A stretch of 64,000 nucleotides of DNA, taken from Thermohalobaculum sp963822985. GTDB taxonomy: Bacteria; Pseudomonadota; Alphaproteobacteria; Rhodobacterales; Rhodobacteraceae. Below, one piece after another: positions 38,401 to 47,692 of this stretch. Below the pieces are notes generated by a model. The model saw nothing but the letters and a program-made list of their open reading frames with translations, was not told where the DNA came from and searched no databases. The stretch covers positions 248,001-312,000 of the forward strand of contig CAWGJU010000017.1 in assembly GCA_963822985.1 (NCBI GenBank). Reading direction: 5' to 3'. The number at the start of each line of letters is the position of its first letter. The first letter of the stretch is position 1. The position numbers and the translations under genes were made by a program.

Positions 38401-39758
38401 TTAAGGACGAGGCGAGCGCAGGGTCACCAACTCCTCGGCGGCCGTCGGATGCACCGCGACGGTGCGGTCGAAGTCCGACTTGGTTGCGCCCATCTTCACG
38501 GCGATGGCGGCCATCTGGATCATCTCGGCTGCACCATGCCCGACGACGTGGACGGCGAGCACGCGCTGGCTGCCCTTCTCGACGATCATCTTCATCAGCA
38601 TGCGCTCGTCCCGGCCGCTGATCGTGGCCTGCATCGGGCGGAATGTCGAGGCATAGACCTGGATGTCGTGGCGCTCGCGCGCCTGTGTCTCGGTCGGGCC
38701 GATCGTGCCGATCTCGGGCTGGGTGAACACCGCCGTCGGCACCAGCGCATGGTCGGCCTTTGTCGGGGTCGCCGCGAAGACGGTGTCGGCGAAGGCGTGA
38801 CCCTCGCGGATGGCAACTGGCGTCAGCGCCATCCGGTCGGTCACGTCGCCGACCGCGTAGATCGAGGGGACGCTCGACTGCGACCATTCGTCGACGATCA
38901 CCTCGCCGCGATCGCCCAGCCTGACGCCGGCTTCCTCGAGGCCAAGCGCCTCGGTGTTCGGAATCCGCCCCGTGGCGTAGAGAACGCAGTCGGCGGCGAT
39001 CTCGGTGAGGTCGGTGCAGATGACCCTGAGCCCGCTCTCGATCCGGCGGATGGCCGAGACATCGGCGTTGCAGTGGATGGCGACGCCCTTCTTGCCGGCC
39101 TCGGCGGCGACGTGGCGGCGGACCTCGTCGTCGAAGCCGCGCAGGATCATCTCGCCGCGATAGAGCTGCGTCACCTCCGCGCCCAGCCCGTTCATGATGC
39201 AGCCAAATTCGCAGGCGATGTAGCCGCCGCCGACGATCACGACGCGCCTGCGGCAGCTCGTCGAGGTGGAACACCTCGTTCGAGGTGATGGCGAGCTCGG
39301 AGCCTTCGAAGACGGGCACGAAGGGGTAAGCGCCGGTGGCGACCAGGATGTGCTTGGCCGAGACGCTCGCGCCCGTCGGCGGCGAGGCGAACCGTGTGCG
39401 GGTCGGCGACCGTCGCGCGGCTGCGCAGGACCTCGACGCCGGGCGCCTCGAGGTTTCGGACATAGATGCTCTCGAGCCGGTCGATCTCGCGGTCCTTGTT
39501 GGCGATCAGCGTCTTCCAGTCGAAGCGTGGCTCCTCGACCCTCCAGCCGAAGCCGCGGGCGTCTTCGAAATGCTCCTTGTAGAGCGAGGCGTAGACCAGC
39601 AGCTTTTTCGGCACGCAGCCGCGGATCACGCAGGTGCCGCCATAGCGGTATTCCTCGGCGATGGCGACGCGGGCGCCGTGCTGGGCCGCGATCCGGGCTG
39701 CGCGCACCCCGCCCGAGCCGCCGCCGATGACGAAGAGGTCGTAGTCGAAGTCTTGCAT
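38401..39758 (-). CDS. gor: Glutathione-disulfide reductase, two apparent frameshifts
   Basis: FAD/NADPH enzyme that reduces oxidised glutathione. FAD site VIGGGSGGVRAARI, redox disulfide GGTCVIRGCVPKK (Cys43, Cys48), NADPH site IVGGGYIACEFG, YAVGDVTD, and the dimer-interface HPTAAEELV with catalytic His are all found. Shifts near 39385 (before ASVSAKHILVATG) and 39240 (before RVVIVGGGYIA) split the gene into three phases; both are single-base. Corrected length is about 452 residues, normal for Gor. It follows rpiA by 8 bp, a known alphaproteobacterial pairing. Confidence 0.88.
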
Positions 39759-39766
39759 AGCGCCGC

Positions 39767-40486
39767 TCACCAGGGGCCCTCCATGATGCGCGTCGAGCCG
39801 TCGGGCGCGCCCAGGATCGCCTGCGCCGCCATGCCGACGAAGAGCCCGGTCTCGACCACGCCCGGGATGGCCCGGAGCGCGCGGTCGAGCCCGCCCGGAT
39901 CGGCGATCCGGCCGAGCGCGAGGTCGATGATGTGGTGTCCCTCCTCGGTCAACATAGGGGCGCCGTCCCGCTCGCGCAGGCGCCAGGCATGGCCGCCGAC
40001 CTCCTGGACCTCGAGGCAGCGGGCGATGTGGCCGGCGGTGGTGCGCCAGCCGAAGCGCACGATCTCGACGGGCAGGTCGAAGGCGCCGAGGGTCTCGACC
40101 CGCTTGGAGGCGTCGGCGATGACGACCAAACGCCGGCTGGCGGCGGCGACGATCTTCTCCTGCAGAAGCGCACCGCCGCCGCCCTTGATGAGGTTCAGCC
40201 GCCCGTCGATCTCGTCGGCGCCGTCGACGGCGAGGTCGAGCGCGCCGAGTTCGTCGAGCGTGGCGAGCGGGATCCCCAGGTTCTCGGCCTGGGCGCGGGT
40301 GGCCGCCGAGGTCGGCACGGCGACGATCCTCCCGCCGGTTGCGGCCAGGCGCGCGGCCAGCAGCTCGACGAACCATCGGGCAGTCGAGCCGGTGCCGAGG
40401 CCGAGACGCATCCCGTCCTCGACCAGCTCGACGGCGCGGGCGGCGGCGGCGCGCTTGGCGCGATCGGCTGGCGACAGGTCGGTCAT
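39767..40486 (-). CDS. rpiA: Ribose-5-phosphate isomerase A
   Basis: Interconverts ribose-5-phosphate and ribulose-5-phosphate in the pentose phosphate pathway. It is 239 residues. GLGTGSTARWFVELL forms the phosphate loop, DGADEIDGRLNLIKGGGGALLQEKIVA carries catalytic Asp, Glu and Lys residues, and GVVETGLFVGMAAQAI closes the fold. It begins the leftward run and shares a short promoter region with divergent sdaA. Confidence 0.96.
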   Translation of the reverse strand: MTDLSPADRAKRAAAARAVELVEDGMRLGLGTGSTARWFVELLAARLAATGGRIVAVPTSAATRAQAENLGIPLATLDELGALDLAVDGADEIDGRLNLIKGGGGALLQEKIVAAASRRLVVIADASKRVETLGAFDLPVEIVRFGWRTTAGHIARCLEVQEVGGHAWRLRERDGAPMLTEEGHHIIDLALGRIADPGGLDRALRAIPGVVETGLFVGMAAQAILGAPDGSTRIMEGPW

Positions 40487-40601
40487 GGATCTCCCGGCAG
40501 AATCGGCGCCACTATAGCCGCGAGATCACGGCGCGCCAGCGACGGGTCGCGCCGGCCGCGCATCCGACATAGATTGCACTGACAGGTTTGGGAGGGCGAC
40601 G

Positions 40602-41994
40602 GTGTTCCTCAGTGTCTTCGACATCTTCAAGATCGGCGTCGGCCCGTCGAGCAGCCACACCATGGGCCCCATGATCGCGGCGGCGCGGTTCCTGGACGAG
40701 CTGAAAGCTGGCGAGCGCATCCCTGGCGCGGGGGCGCCGGCTGCCGTGCGCTGCCGCCTGCACGGCTCGCTGGCCTTCACCGGCCGGGGGCATGCGACCG
40801 ACCGGGCGGTGGTGCTGGGGCTGGCGGGCTTCCGGCCCGACACGCTGGACGCGGGCGAGGCCGAGGCGGCTCTGGCGCGGATCGCCGAGGAGAGGGTCGT
40901 GCGGCCCGAGGGGCTGGAGCTCGGCTTCGACCCCGGTCGCGACCTCGTCTTCGACTATGGGCCGCCGCTGCCGCAGCACAGCAATGCGCTGGTGCTCGAG
41001 GCGGATGACGCGCGGGGCAACCTGGCGCACCGGCAGGTCTATTTCTCCATCGGCGGCGGGTTCGTCCGGACCGAGGCCGAGATGCGCTCCTCTGACCGCA
41101 TCGTCGAGCCCGAGGGCGGCGCCGTCCCCTATCCCTTTCGCCTCGGCGGCCGAGATGCTGGCCATGGCCCGCCGCTCGGGCCTGTCGGTCGCCGCGATGA
41201 AGCGGGCCAACGAGGAGGCGCGGATGCCGCGGGCGGAGCTCGACGCGGGGCTCGACCGCCTGCTGGCCGTGATGGATGCGACGATCGACCGGGGCATCGC
41301 GGCGGCGGGCATCCTGCCGGGCGGGCTGAACGTGCGGAGGCGGGCGCCGAACATCCACCGCCAATTGGTCGAGGAGCGGGGCCGCAACCTCGTCGTGCCG
41401 CATGTGGCGAACGACTGGCTCTCGGTCTATGCCATGGCGGTCAACGAGGAGAACGCGGCGGGCGGCCAGGTCGTGACCGCGCCGACCAACGGTGCTGCGG
41501 GCGTGCTGCCGGCCGTGCTGCGCTATTACCGCGACCACATCGTGGGAGCGACGTCCGAGGGGCTGCGCGACATGCTGCTGACCGCCGCGGCGATCGGCGG
41601 CCTTGTCAAGCACAACGCCTCGATTTCGGGCGCCGAGTGCGGCTGCCAGGCCGAGGTGGGCTCGGCCTCGGCGATGGCGGCGGGCGCGCTCTGCGGCGCG
41701 CTGGGCGGCAGCCCCGCCCAGGTCGAGAACGCGGCCGAGATCGCGCTCGAGCACCATCTGGGCATGACCTGCGACCCGATCCGCGGGCTGGTGCAGGTGC
41801 CCTGCATCGAGCGCAACGGGCTCGGCGCGATCAAGGCCGTCTCCGCCGCCTCGCTGGCGTTGCGGGGCGACGGCGAGCACCTGGTCTCGCTCGACGCCTG
41901 CATAAAGACGATGAAGGAGACTGGGCGCGACATGAGCGAGAAGTACAAGGAGACCTCGCTCGGCGGCCTGGCCGTCAATGTCCCCGAGTGCTGA
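40602..41994 (+). CDS. sdaA: L-serine ammonia-lyase (single-chain, iron-sulfur), one apparent frameshift
   Basis: Deaminates L-serine to pyruvate. The beta domain opens MFLSVFDIFKIGVGPSSSHTMGPM, whose SSSHTxGP motif binds substrate. The alpha domain has GGQVVTAPTNGAAGVLPAVL and SGAECGCQAEVGSASAMAA, with the Cys ligands of the 4Fe-4S cluster, and GMTCDPIRGLVQVPCIERN. One extra C near 41143 shifts the frame in YPFASAAEMLAMA. The corrected length of about 463 residues is normal. It overlaps the end of the convergent doxX by 20 bp. Confidence 0.9.
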
Positions 41995-42406
41995 CCCCGG
42001 CCGGCTGCGTCGACGCATCGGCGCCGCGCATCCTGTCGACGCTCCACGCCCCGCCGCCGACCGCCGCCAGATAGAGAAAGACGAAGCAGTAGAGCACCGC
42101 GAGCTCGCCGCCGTTGAGGATCGGGAAAAAGCCCTGCGGCGCATGCGCGTAGAAATAGGCGACGGCCAGTCATGCCCGACAGCACGAAGGCGACCGGCCG
42201 GGTGAAGAGGCCGATGACGATGAGCGACGCCGCCGATCAGCTCGAGCACGCCGGCGAAGCCGCCCATCGTGAAGGGCGAGGCGCCGCTCATCGGCCCTTC
42301 GGGGAGATACAGGTACTTCATCGTGCCATGCTGCAGTAGCAGCAGCCCAGACATGATGCGCAGGACCGAGAGCAGCTTGAGAGGACCAGGGTTCGAGAAA
42401 GGGCAT
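41975..42406 (-). CDS. DoxX family membrane protein, three apparent frameshifts
   Basis: A four-helix inner-membrane protein of about 143 residues when corrected. Pieces in three phases join to give SNPGPLKLLSVLRIMSGLLLL, QHGTMKYLYLPEG, FAGVLELIGG, LIVIGLFTRPVAFVLSG and VAYFYAHAPQGFFPILNGGELAVLYCFVFLYLAAVGGGAWSVD. Single extra bases are needed near 42397, 42225 and 42173. The family is linked to quinone or redox chemistry, but function is not established. Convergent with sdaA. Confidence 0.68.
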
Positions 42407-42523
42407 CGGCGTTCCTCGGGTTTGTTTGACCGTCGAGCCTGCTTAACCTGCCGATTTGTTCGCGGGAGACCCGGTCGCTCAAGATTCGCGTGAGCCGCCC
42501 GGCACCTTGGGCGCAGCGGCGGG

Positions 42524-43316
42524 TCAGAGCAGCCCTTGGCTGCGGAAGCTCGTATCGCTCGCATGCCCGACGACAACGTGGTCGTGCAGCACGATGCCGA
42601 CCGATTTCAGCGCCCGGTCGATCGCCAGTGTCATGTCGATGTCGGCCTGGGACGGGCGTCGGGTCGCCCGAGGGGTGGTTGTGCACCAGGATGATCGCCG
42701 ACGCGTTCAGCTCGAGCGCGCGCTTGACCACCTCGCGCGGATAGACGGGCACATGGTCGACCGTGCCGCGCGCCTGCTCCTCGTCGGCGATCAGCACGTT
42801 CTTGCGGTCGAGAAACAGGATCCGGAACCGCTCGTTGTGCTCATGCGCCATCACCGTCTTGCAATAGTCCATCAGCGCGGCCCAGGACGAGAGCGCGGGC
42901 CGGTTCATCACACGGGCCCGGGCGAGGCGGTGCGCAGCGGCCTCGACGATCTTCAGCTCGCAGATGACCGCCGGGCCGACGCCCTGCACCTCGGCCAGCC
43001 GCGCCGGCGGGGCCGAGAGCGCGCCGTTGAAATCGCCGAAGGTAGCGATCAGGCGCTTGGCGAGCGGTTTCACATCGCGCTGCGGGATGGCGCGGAAGAG
43101 GACCAGTTCCAGCATCTCGTGATCGGCCACGCCCTGGGGGCCCGCTTCGAGGAAGCGCTGGCGGAGGCGCGCACGGTGGCCTTGCGCGCCGTCACGCGCC
43201 ACCTGGGCGAGCGGAGATGGAGATGGCCTGGGGGACAGGTCGAGCCCGATCTGCTCGCGAAATCCCCGGCCAGTGGCACCACGCTTGCTTGGCCGGTCCG
43301 GCTGGTCGCCTGTCAC
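42524..43316 (-). CDS. radC: RadC family JAB-type protein, one apparent frameshift
   Basis: RadC proteins carry a helix-hairpin-helix and a JAMM-like domain; the DNA-repair role is disputed. HhH region: VQGVGPAVICELKIVEA. JAMM region: FLDRKNVLIADEEQARGTVDHVPVYPREVVKRAL and VHNHPSGDPTP with the HxH metal site. After one extra C near 42661, the remaining residues (IDMTLAIDRALKSVGIVLHDHVVVG, ending SQGLL) restore the second metal His and a length of about 263. Confidence 0.85.
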
Positions 43317-43496
43317 TTAATTCCCCCGCCCCGGGGCTGCACCCGATGCGGATGGAAGCGACGATCGGTAAACGGCGGATTGACGCGGGATCGGACGGAT
43401 GAGCGTGGCATCGCGCCGCCGGTGGCAGAACGGGTTCACTCCGAAGGCGTCCGAAGCAAGTCGACTGAATGCCCGCCCGCCTGCGGGCCGCCGCGT

Positions 43497-44081
43497 TCAG
43501 GCCCGCCTGCGCCGTTTCACCCATCCGATCCCGGCCAGGCCGCCGACCAGCAGCAAAGCCGTCGGAGGCAGCGGGATCGCGCTCGCCCCGGTGACGAGGT
43601 CGAACGACAGGAAACCATTCTCTGTAAATCTCAGATCGCTTAGATCGACAGTGACCCTGTGGGGACCGGAGGAAACGATCGATGAAACAGCGCCGATGTT
43701 CGAGGTGAAGTTGCTGATCCCCAGGATGACTGCCGAGGGATCATCCACCCAATCCAAGTCTGACAGCGTTACCCCATCGCCAGCGAAAAAGTCGATCGCG
43801 CCCGGCAGCACGTTCTCAATCGTTATCGATGCTGCGCCGGGATCGACGTCGACGAGATTGAAGGTCATCGGACCTTCGACCGACTGCAGGACGAACTCGA
43901 CGCCATCCTGGGTCACCACGGCGGAACCGGGCGAGCAAAACAGAGGAAATTCGTCCGAGGCGAACTCCGCCGTGCAGGAGACGGTGTCGCCGACCAGCGA
44001 CGCGCTGGCCTGCGGCGCGACGCCAGTTGCAAGAGCGACCGCCAGAGCAGCCGTGAACAATCGCAAGTTGAACTCAAGCAT
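43497..44081 (-). CDS. VPLPA-CTERM sorting-domain exported protein
   Basis: A secreted protein of 194 residues. The signal peptide (LFTAALAVALATGVAPQASA) precedes a beta-rich middle with two Cys (SCTAEF, LFCSPG). The C-terminus has the tripartite sorting signal: a VPLPA-like AIPLPPTA motif, a hydrophobic helix (LLLVGGLAGIGW) and a VKRRRRA basic tail. Such signals are processed by exosortase-type enzymes, none of which is in the window. It likely ends on the cell surface or in extracellular matrix. No neighbour suggests a specific partner. Confidence 0.85.
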   Translation of the reverse strand: MLEFNLRLFTAALAVALATGVAPQASASLVGDTVSCTAEFASDEFPLFCSPGSAVVTQDGVEFVLQSVEGPMTFNLVDVDPGAASITIENVLPGAIDFFAGDGVTLSDLDWVDDPSAVILGISNFTSNIGAVSSIVSSGPHRVTVDLSDLRFTENGFLSFDLVTGASAIPLPPTALLLVGGLAGIGWVKRRRRA

Positions 44082-44200
44082 CAGCTACCGCCCACAGTTG
44101 TGCGTACATCGAAGAATCGTCTTTTTCACTTTCGGCACATTGTTAATATGTCGGCCGATCGTCAAGCAAATAGACGAAAAACCGAAATTTCAAGAAGGAT

Positions 44201-44522
44201 TGGTGCGGGCGGGGGGACTCGAACCCCCACTCCCGTTCGGGAAACGGATTTTCATACCAGCTACGGCTTTCGCCGCCCGAAGCCACGCGGCCCGGTTCGT
44301 GGTCTGGACTATCCCTTCACCATAGCGCCCCGCCCGATCCGGCGATGCGCGCCACAGGTGCCGCCCGTCTAGTCTCTACACCTTCCGGGGCTCTCCGACC
44401 CCGGCTTGGCTCGGGATTCCCAGCCAAGGGTTCCCCGACTTTGAGCGGTTCTACGTCCCGGGTTTCCCCGGGCGCACTCAGTGCCTCAAGTCCGTTGCGT
44501 CTACCGGTTCCGCCACGCCCGC
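44201..44522 (-). tRNA. tRNA-Leu(UAA) interrupted by a group I intron
   Basis: Exons are 44488-44522 (35 nt) and 44201-44252 (52 nt). Together they form an 87-nt class II tRNA: acceptor stem GCGGGCG with CGCCCGC, a Leu-type D arm, anticodon stem ACGGA with UCCGU, loop CUUAAAA (anticodon UAA), a long variable arm, T arm GGGGG-UUCGAGU-CCCCC and encoded CCA. The 235-nt intron falls between U34 and A35. The tRNA reads leucine UUA codons, very rare in this GC-rich genome. Confidence 0.93.
44253..44487 (-). ncRNA. Group I self-splicing intron in tRNA-Leu(UAA)
   Basis: 235 nt, with no reading frame or homing endonuclease. The 5' exon ACUU pairs with an internal guide GAGU, giving the U-G wobble at the splice site (P1), and the intron ends in the expected terminal G. 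A GAAA-capped CCCGGG hairpin (P2) follows. The conserved core R segment AGAGACUAGACGG (44365-44377) and S segment GGGAUAGUCC (44306-44315) pair as P7 (GACUA with UAGUC). The compact size and position match subgroup IC3 tRNA-Leu introns of cyanobacteria and plastids. Confidence 0.88.
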
Positions 44523-44599
44523 ACACGGGGCTGGACATAGCAGGGCGGGCGTCGCGATCCAAGTAGGGCCTGTTCCTGGCGAACGCGATGCGCGGGCGA

Positions 44600-45880
44600 T
44601 CAGGTGATGAGAACGGCGCGGAAGTCGTTGACGTTGGTCAGGGTCGGGCCGGTGACGATGCCGTCGCCCAGCGCCGCGAAGAAGCCGTGGCTGTCGTGCT
44701 CGGCCAGTGCCGATGCAGGGTCGCGGCCGGCGGCGCGGGCGCGCGCAAGCGTATCGGGGCCGGTCCGCGCGCCGGCGATCTCGGCCGCGCCGTCGACGCC
44801 GTCCGTGTCGCAGGCGATCAGGTGGATGCCGGGCCGCCCTTCGGCGCCATCCGCCAGCGCCAGCGCTGCAGCAAGCGCGTATTCAGCGTTCGGGCCACCC
44901 GTGCCGCTGCCCGAGCGGGTCGCCGAACTGGTGACCGTGACCTCGCCGCCGCTCAGCAGCACGACGGGCGGATCGTCAGGCCTGCGTGCCGACTGCCGGC
45001 GCAGAACTTCGGCCACGTGCTCGGCCGCGACCTCGCGCGCCTCGCCCTCGATCGCGTCACCGAGGATCACCGACAAGACGCCGGCGCGGCGAGCCACCTC
45101 GGCCGCAGCCTCCAGCGACTGGATGGGCGCCGCGATGATGACGTTCTCGGTGCGCGCCAGCCGCGGCTCGTCCGGCAGCACGGGCATGCCGCCCTTGGCC
45201 AGGAAGGACGCGACCGCCGGCGGCAGCTCGACGTTGCGGCGGCGCAGAATGGCGAGCGCACGCTCGGCGGTGCCGGTGTCCCCCACCGTCGGCCCGCTGG
45301 CGATGTCGGCCGGGTCGTCGCCCGGCACGTCCGAGATCAGCAGCGCCAGCGTCCGCGCCGGGAAGGCGGCGGCCGCGAGCCGGCCGCCCTTGACCGCGCT
45401 CAGCTGCTTGCGGACCGTGTTGATCTCGCCGATCGGCGCGCCGCTGGCCAGCAGACTGCGCACCAGCGCCTGCTTGTCCTCGAGCGACAGGCCCCTGCCC
45501 GGCGCGCAGAGAAGCGCCGAGCCGCCGCCCGAGATCAGCGCCAGCACGAGGTCGCCCTCGCCGGCTTGGCCCACCATGTCGAGCATCCGCCGGGTCGCCG
45601 ACACGCCGGCCGCGTCCGGCACGGGGTGCGCCGCCTCGACGATCTCGATGCCGCGGCAGGGCCGCGCATGGCCATAGCGCGTGACGACGAGCCCCTCGCA
45701 AGGCCCCCAGGCGGCCTCGACCGCCTCGGCCATGCGCGCCGAGGCCTTGCCGCCGCCGACGACGAGGACGCGGCCCGGCGGGCGTTCCGGCAAAAAGGCG
45801 GGGACGCGCAGGATCGGATCAGCCGCGGCGACGGCGGCATCGAACAAGGACCGCAAGAACGCTTTCGGGTCGTCGATCAT
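44600..45880 (-). CDS. Glycerate 2-kinase family protein (DUF4147, GckA/TtuD type)
   Basis: Phosphorylates glycerate to 2-phosphoglycerate, feeding serine-cycle, tartronate or hydroxypyruvate routes into glycolysis. It is 426 residues. The opening PKAFLRSLFDAAVAAADPILRVP and GKASARMAEAVE, SGGGSALLC, NTVRKQLSAVKGGRLA, SDVPGDD and the C-terminal LSGGEVTVT ... GGPNAEYALA and DTDGVDG are all family motifs. The ATG at 45880 fits the homologous start; the upstream open frame is unrelated. Monocistronic, just downstream of the potD-like gene in the same direction. Confidence 0.88.
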   Translation of the reverse strand: MIDDPKAFLRSLFDAAVAAADPILRVPAFLPERPPGRVLVVGGGKASARMAEAVEAAWGPCEGLVVTRYGHARPCRGIEIVEAAHPVPDAAGVSATRRMLDMVGQAGEGDLVLALISGGGSALLCAPGRGLSLEDKQALVRSLLASGAPIGEINTVRKQLSAVKGGRLAAAAFPARTLALLISDVPGDDPADIASGPTVGDTGTAERALAILRRRNVELPPAVASFLAKGGMPVLPDEPRLARTENVIIAAPIQSLEAAAEVARRAGVLSVILGDAIEGEAREVAAEHVAEVLRRQSARRPDDPPVVLLSGGEVTVTSSATRSGSGTGGPNAEYALAAALALADGAEGRPGIHLIACDTDGVDGAAEIAGARTGPDTLARARAAGRDPASALAEHDSHGFFAALGDGIVTGPTLTNVNDFRAVLIT

Positions 45881-46132
45881 GCTGGGGCACCTATCGCCGC
45901 GTCGGCCGTAGCGCAGAATGCGCCGGGTTGCCCCGGTCTGGCAACCGGAGCAGCGCCGCGCCCGCGCCGCGCCCGCCCCCGCCGGGAGCGGCAGCGCTGC
46001 TGCCGTCCTGCCGCCACCCCTCGATCTCCAGGGCGCCCTCGTCGCCATCGACGCCATCGCCGGCCGGACGGGCGGCACCCCGCGAAGGCAGGGATCTCCC
46101 GACAAGACGCCCGACCGGCGCTGCCGCCGGGC

Positions 46133-47191
46133 CTAGAACCCCGCCTTGATCTTCTCGAACTCGGCGATCATGCGCTCGCGCAGGTCGGAGTCCATCGGCC
46201 CCTGGACCAAGCTGTCGGCCGTATACTGCCCGAACTTCTCGAGGCCCGCCGTCTCCATCGTCTCCTCGGGGATCGCGCTCATCCCCTTCTCGTTCGAGTG
46301 GCCGTACCACCACGAGTTGACGAGATAATCCGAGGTGCTGGGCGCCAGCCAGGCGTCGATGAAGGCATAGACCTTCTCCTCCGGCGCGCTGCCGCCCTTC
46401 AGCCGGACCATGCCGCAGACCCAGGTCGACGAGCCCTCCTCGGTGTCGCGGTTGAACTCGACCGGATAGCCTTCCGACTGCAGCCGCGCGGCGCCGTCGT
46501 TCCAGGCCCAGGCGAGCAGAACCTGGCCCGAGCCCATCATCTGCACCAGCTGGTTGGCGTCCTGCCAATAGGAGAGCACGTTCGGGTGCACCTTGCGCAG
46601 GTACTCGGACGCCGCCTCGAACTGCTCGTCGGTGACGTTGCTCCAGTCCTTGACGCCAGTGGCGAGGAAGGCCAGCGCATAGGCATCGTCGACATTGTCG
46701 CCGATGGTGACGCGGCCCTGGTATTTGGGGTCGGCAAAGGATTGCAGCGTCGCGGCGTCTTCGGCCGGCACTTCCTCGGTGTTGTAGGTCAGGCCGGTGG
46801 CGCCCCATTCGGCCGGCACCATCCAGACCTTTCCGTCCGACTGGAAGCCCGGCATGTTCTTCAGCTTGGGCATCAGCTCGGGCCAGTGCGAAAGCTTGGA
46901 CGTGTCGATCGGCTCCAGCAGCCCGGCCTTCGTCCACTTGGTCACCGATTGCGAGCAGGGGTGCGAGACGTCGGCGGTGAACCCGGCGCGCAGCTTCTGG
47001 AACGCCTCCTCCTCGTCGCCGAAATAGGCGTAGGTCGGCATGTCGCCGTATTTCTCGACATAGGGCTTGAAGAGCTCCTGGTCGTCATAGCCCGCCCAGG
47101 TGAAGACGTTGAGCTCGGGGTCGGCGGCGGCCGCCGGCAGGGCGGCGGCAAGCGCCACCGCGGCGATGGACAGCGTCAGTAGCTTGTTCAT
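46133..47191 (-). CDS. Polyamine-type ABC transporter substrate-binding protein (PotD/PotF family)
   Basis: Periplasmic binding protein of 352 residues. The signal peptide (MNKLLTLSIAAVALAAALPAAAA) is followed by the PotD-type opening LNVFTWAGYDDQELFKPYVEKYG and the family motifs DVSHPCSQSVTKW, VPAEWGATGLTYN and WAWNDGAARL. The ligand is probably a polyamine or other organic amine, but is not certain. No permease or ATPase genes adjoin; an unlinked PotA/FbpC-type ATPase lies at 57915-59057. Its promoter region holds the palindrome shared with the amine operon at 53530, so both are probably controlled together. Confidence 0.88.
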   Translation of the reverse strand: MNKLLTLSIAAVALAAALPAAAADPELNVFTWAGYDDQELFKPYVEKYGDMPTYAYFGDEEEAFQKLRAGFTADVSHPCSQSVTKWTKAGLLEPIDTSKLSHWPELMPKLKNMPGFQSDGKVWMVPAEWGATGLTYNTEEVPAEDAATLQSFADPKYQGRVTIGDNVDDAYALAFLATGVKDWSNVTDEQFEAASEYLRKVHPNVLSYWQDANQLVQMMGSGQVLLAWAWNDGAARLQSEGYPVEFNRDTEEGSSTWVCGMVRLKGGSAPEEKVYAFIDAWLAPSTSDYLVNSWWYGHSNEKGMSAIPEETMETAGLEKFGQYTADSLVQGPMDSDLRERMIAEFEKIKAGF

Positions 47192-47277
47192 GCGGTCGTA
47201 CCTCTCCTGTCGGCAGGCACACCCGCGGCACGGAGCCATGCGCCGCGGGCGCCCGCTCTGGTTTCCTGGCATTCAGG

Positions 47278-47490
47278 CTAGGCGGGTTGCGCGGCAGGCT
47301 CAAGGAAAATGTTTGAGCGCTCAAGCAAATTTCGTGATCCGGCCAGCGCCGCGGCCCTGTCCCGATTCAGCAGCCACAGCGCGAGCCCGGTCAGCACCGC
47401 CGCCGCGCCAAGCGCGGGGCCCGGCCGCTCGCCAAAGGCGAAGACGCAGGCAAACACGCCCGTCGCGATGGTCACATAGCTGGCGAACAC
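47278..47490 (-). pseudogene. C-terminal remnant of an EamA/DMT-type transporter
   Basis: About 70 residues beginning VFASYVTIATGVFACVFAFGE resemble the last two membrane helices of EamA-family permeases. Upstream in phase only 15 or so further plausible residues (LWRFSSCS) exist. The rest of the transporter is missing, and the frame ends inside the sequence that carries the operator for the potD-like gene. The 413-bp region 47278-47692 holds this remnant, the operator, and otherwise nothing I can assign. Confidence 0.5.
47312..47325. promoter_or_regulatory. Palindromic operator TTTGAGCGCTCAAG upstream of the potD-like gene
   Basis: A 12-bp perfect palindrome (TTGAGCGCTCAA) 120 bp upstream of the potD-like ATG. 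With flanking bases it matches the site at 53530-53543, including the following AAATTT. It is probably bound by the BetI-like regulator encoded at 53613. Confidence 0.7.
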
Positions 47491-47692
47491 CGAGCAGGAC
47501 GAGAAGCGCCAGAGTGCGCAGGCCGGGAACGGGGCGGGCCGGCGCCGCGCCCGTCTCGGCCAAGCCGCGCCGGCCTATGGCGCCAACCTGGCAGAGCCGG
47601 CCATCTATTGGATGCAGAAACTCATGGTCGCCCGCTAGCGGGGCCCCTGGCGGGCCTGGGGCGACATCCCGCCGCCCGGCTCGGGCTCGGGC

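Noticed and set aside
44253..44487. A decayed tRNA fragment or tmRNA
   Set aside because: Exons fold to an intact tRNA-Leu once the intron is removed, and core group I pairings are present; no tmRNA tag frame is found.
44588..47182. An 860-codon plus-strand open frame across glycerate kinase and the potD-like gene
   Set aside because: Antisense to two well-supported genes, with low-complexity His/Arg/Ala composition.
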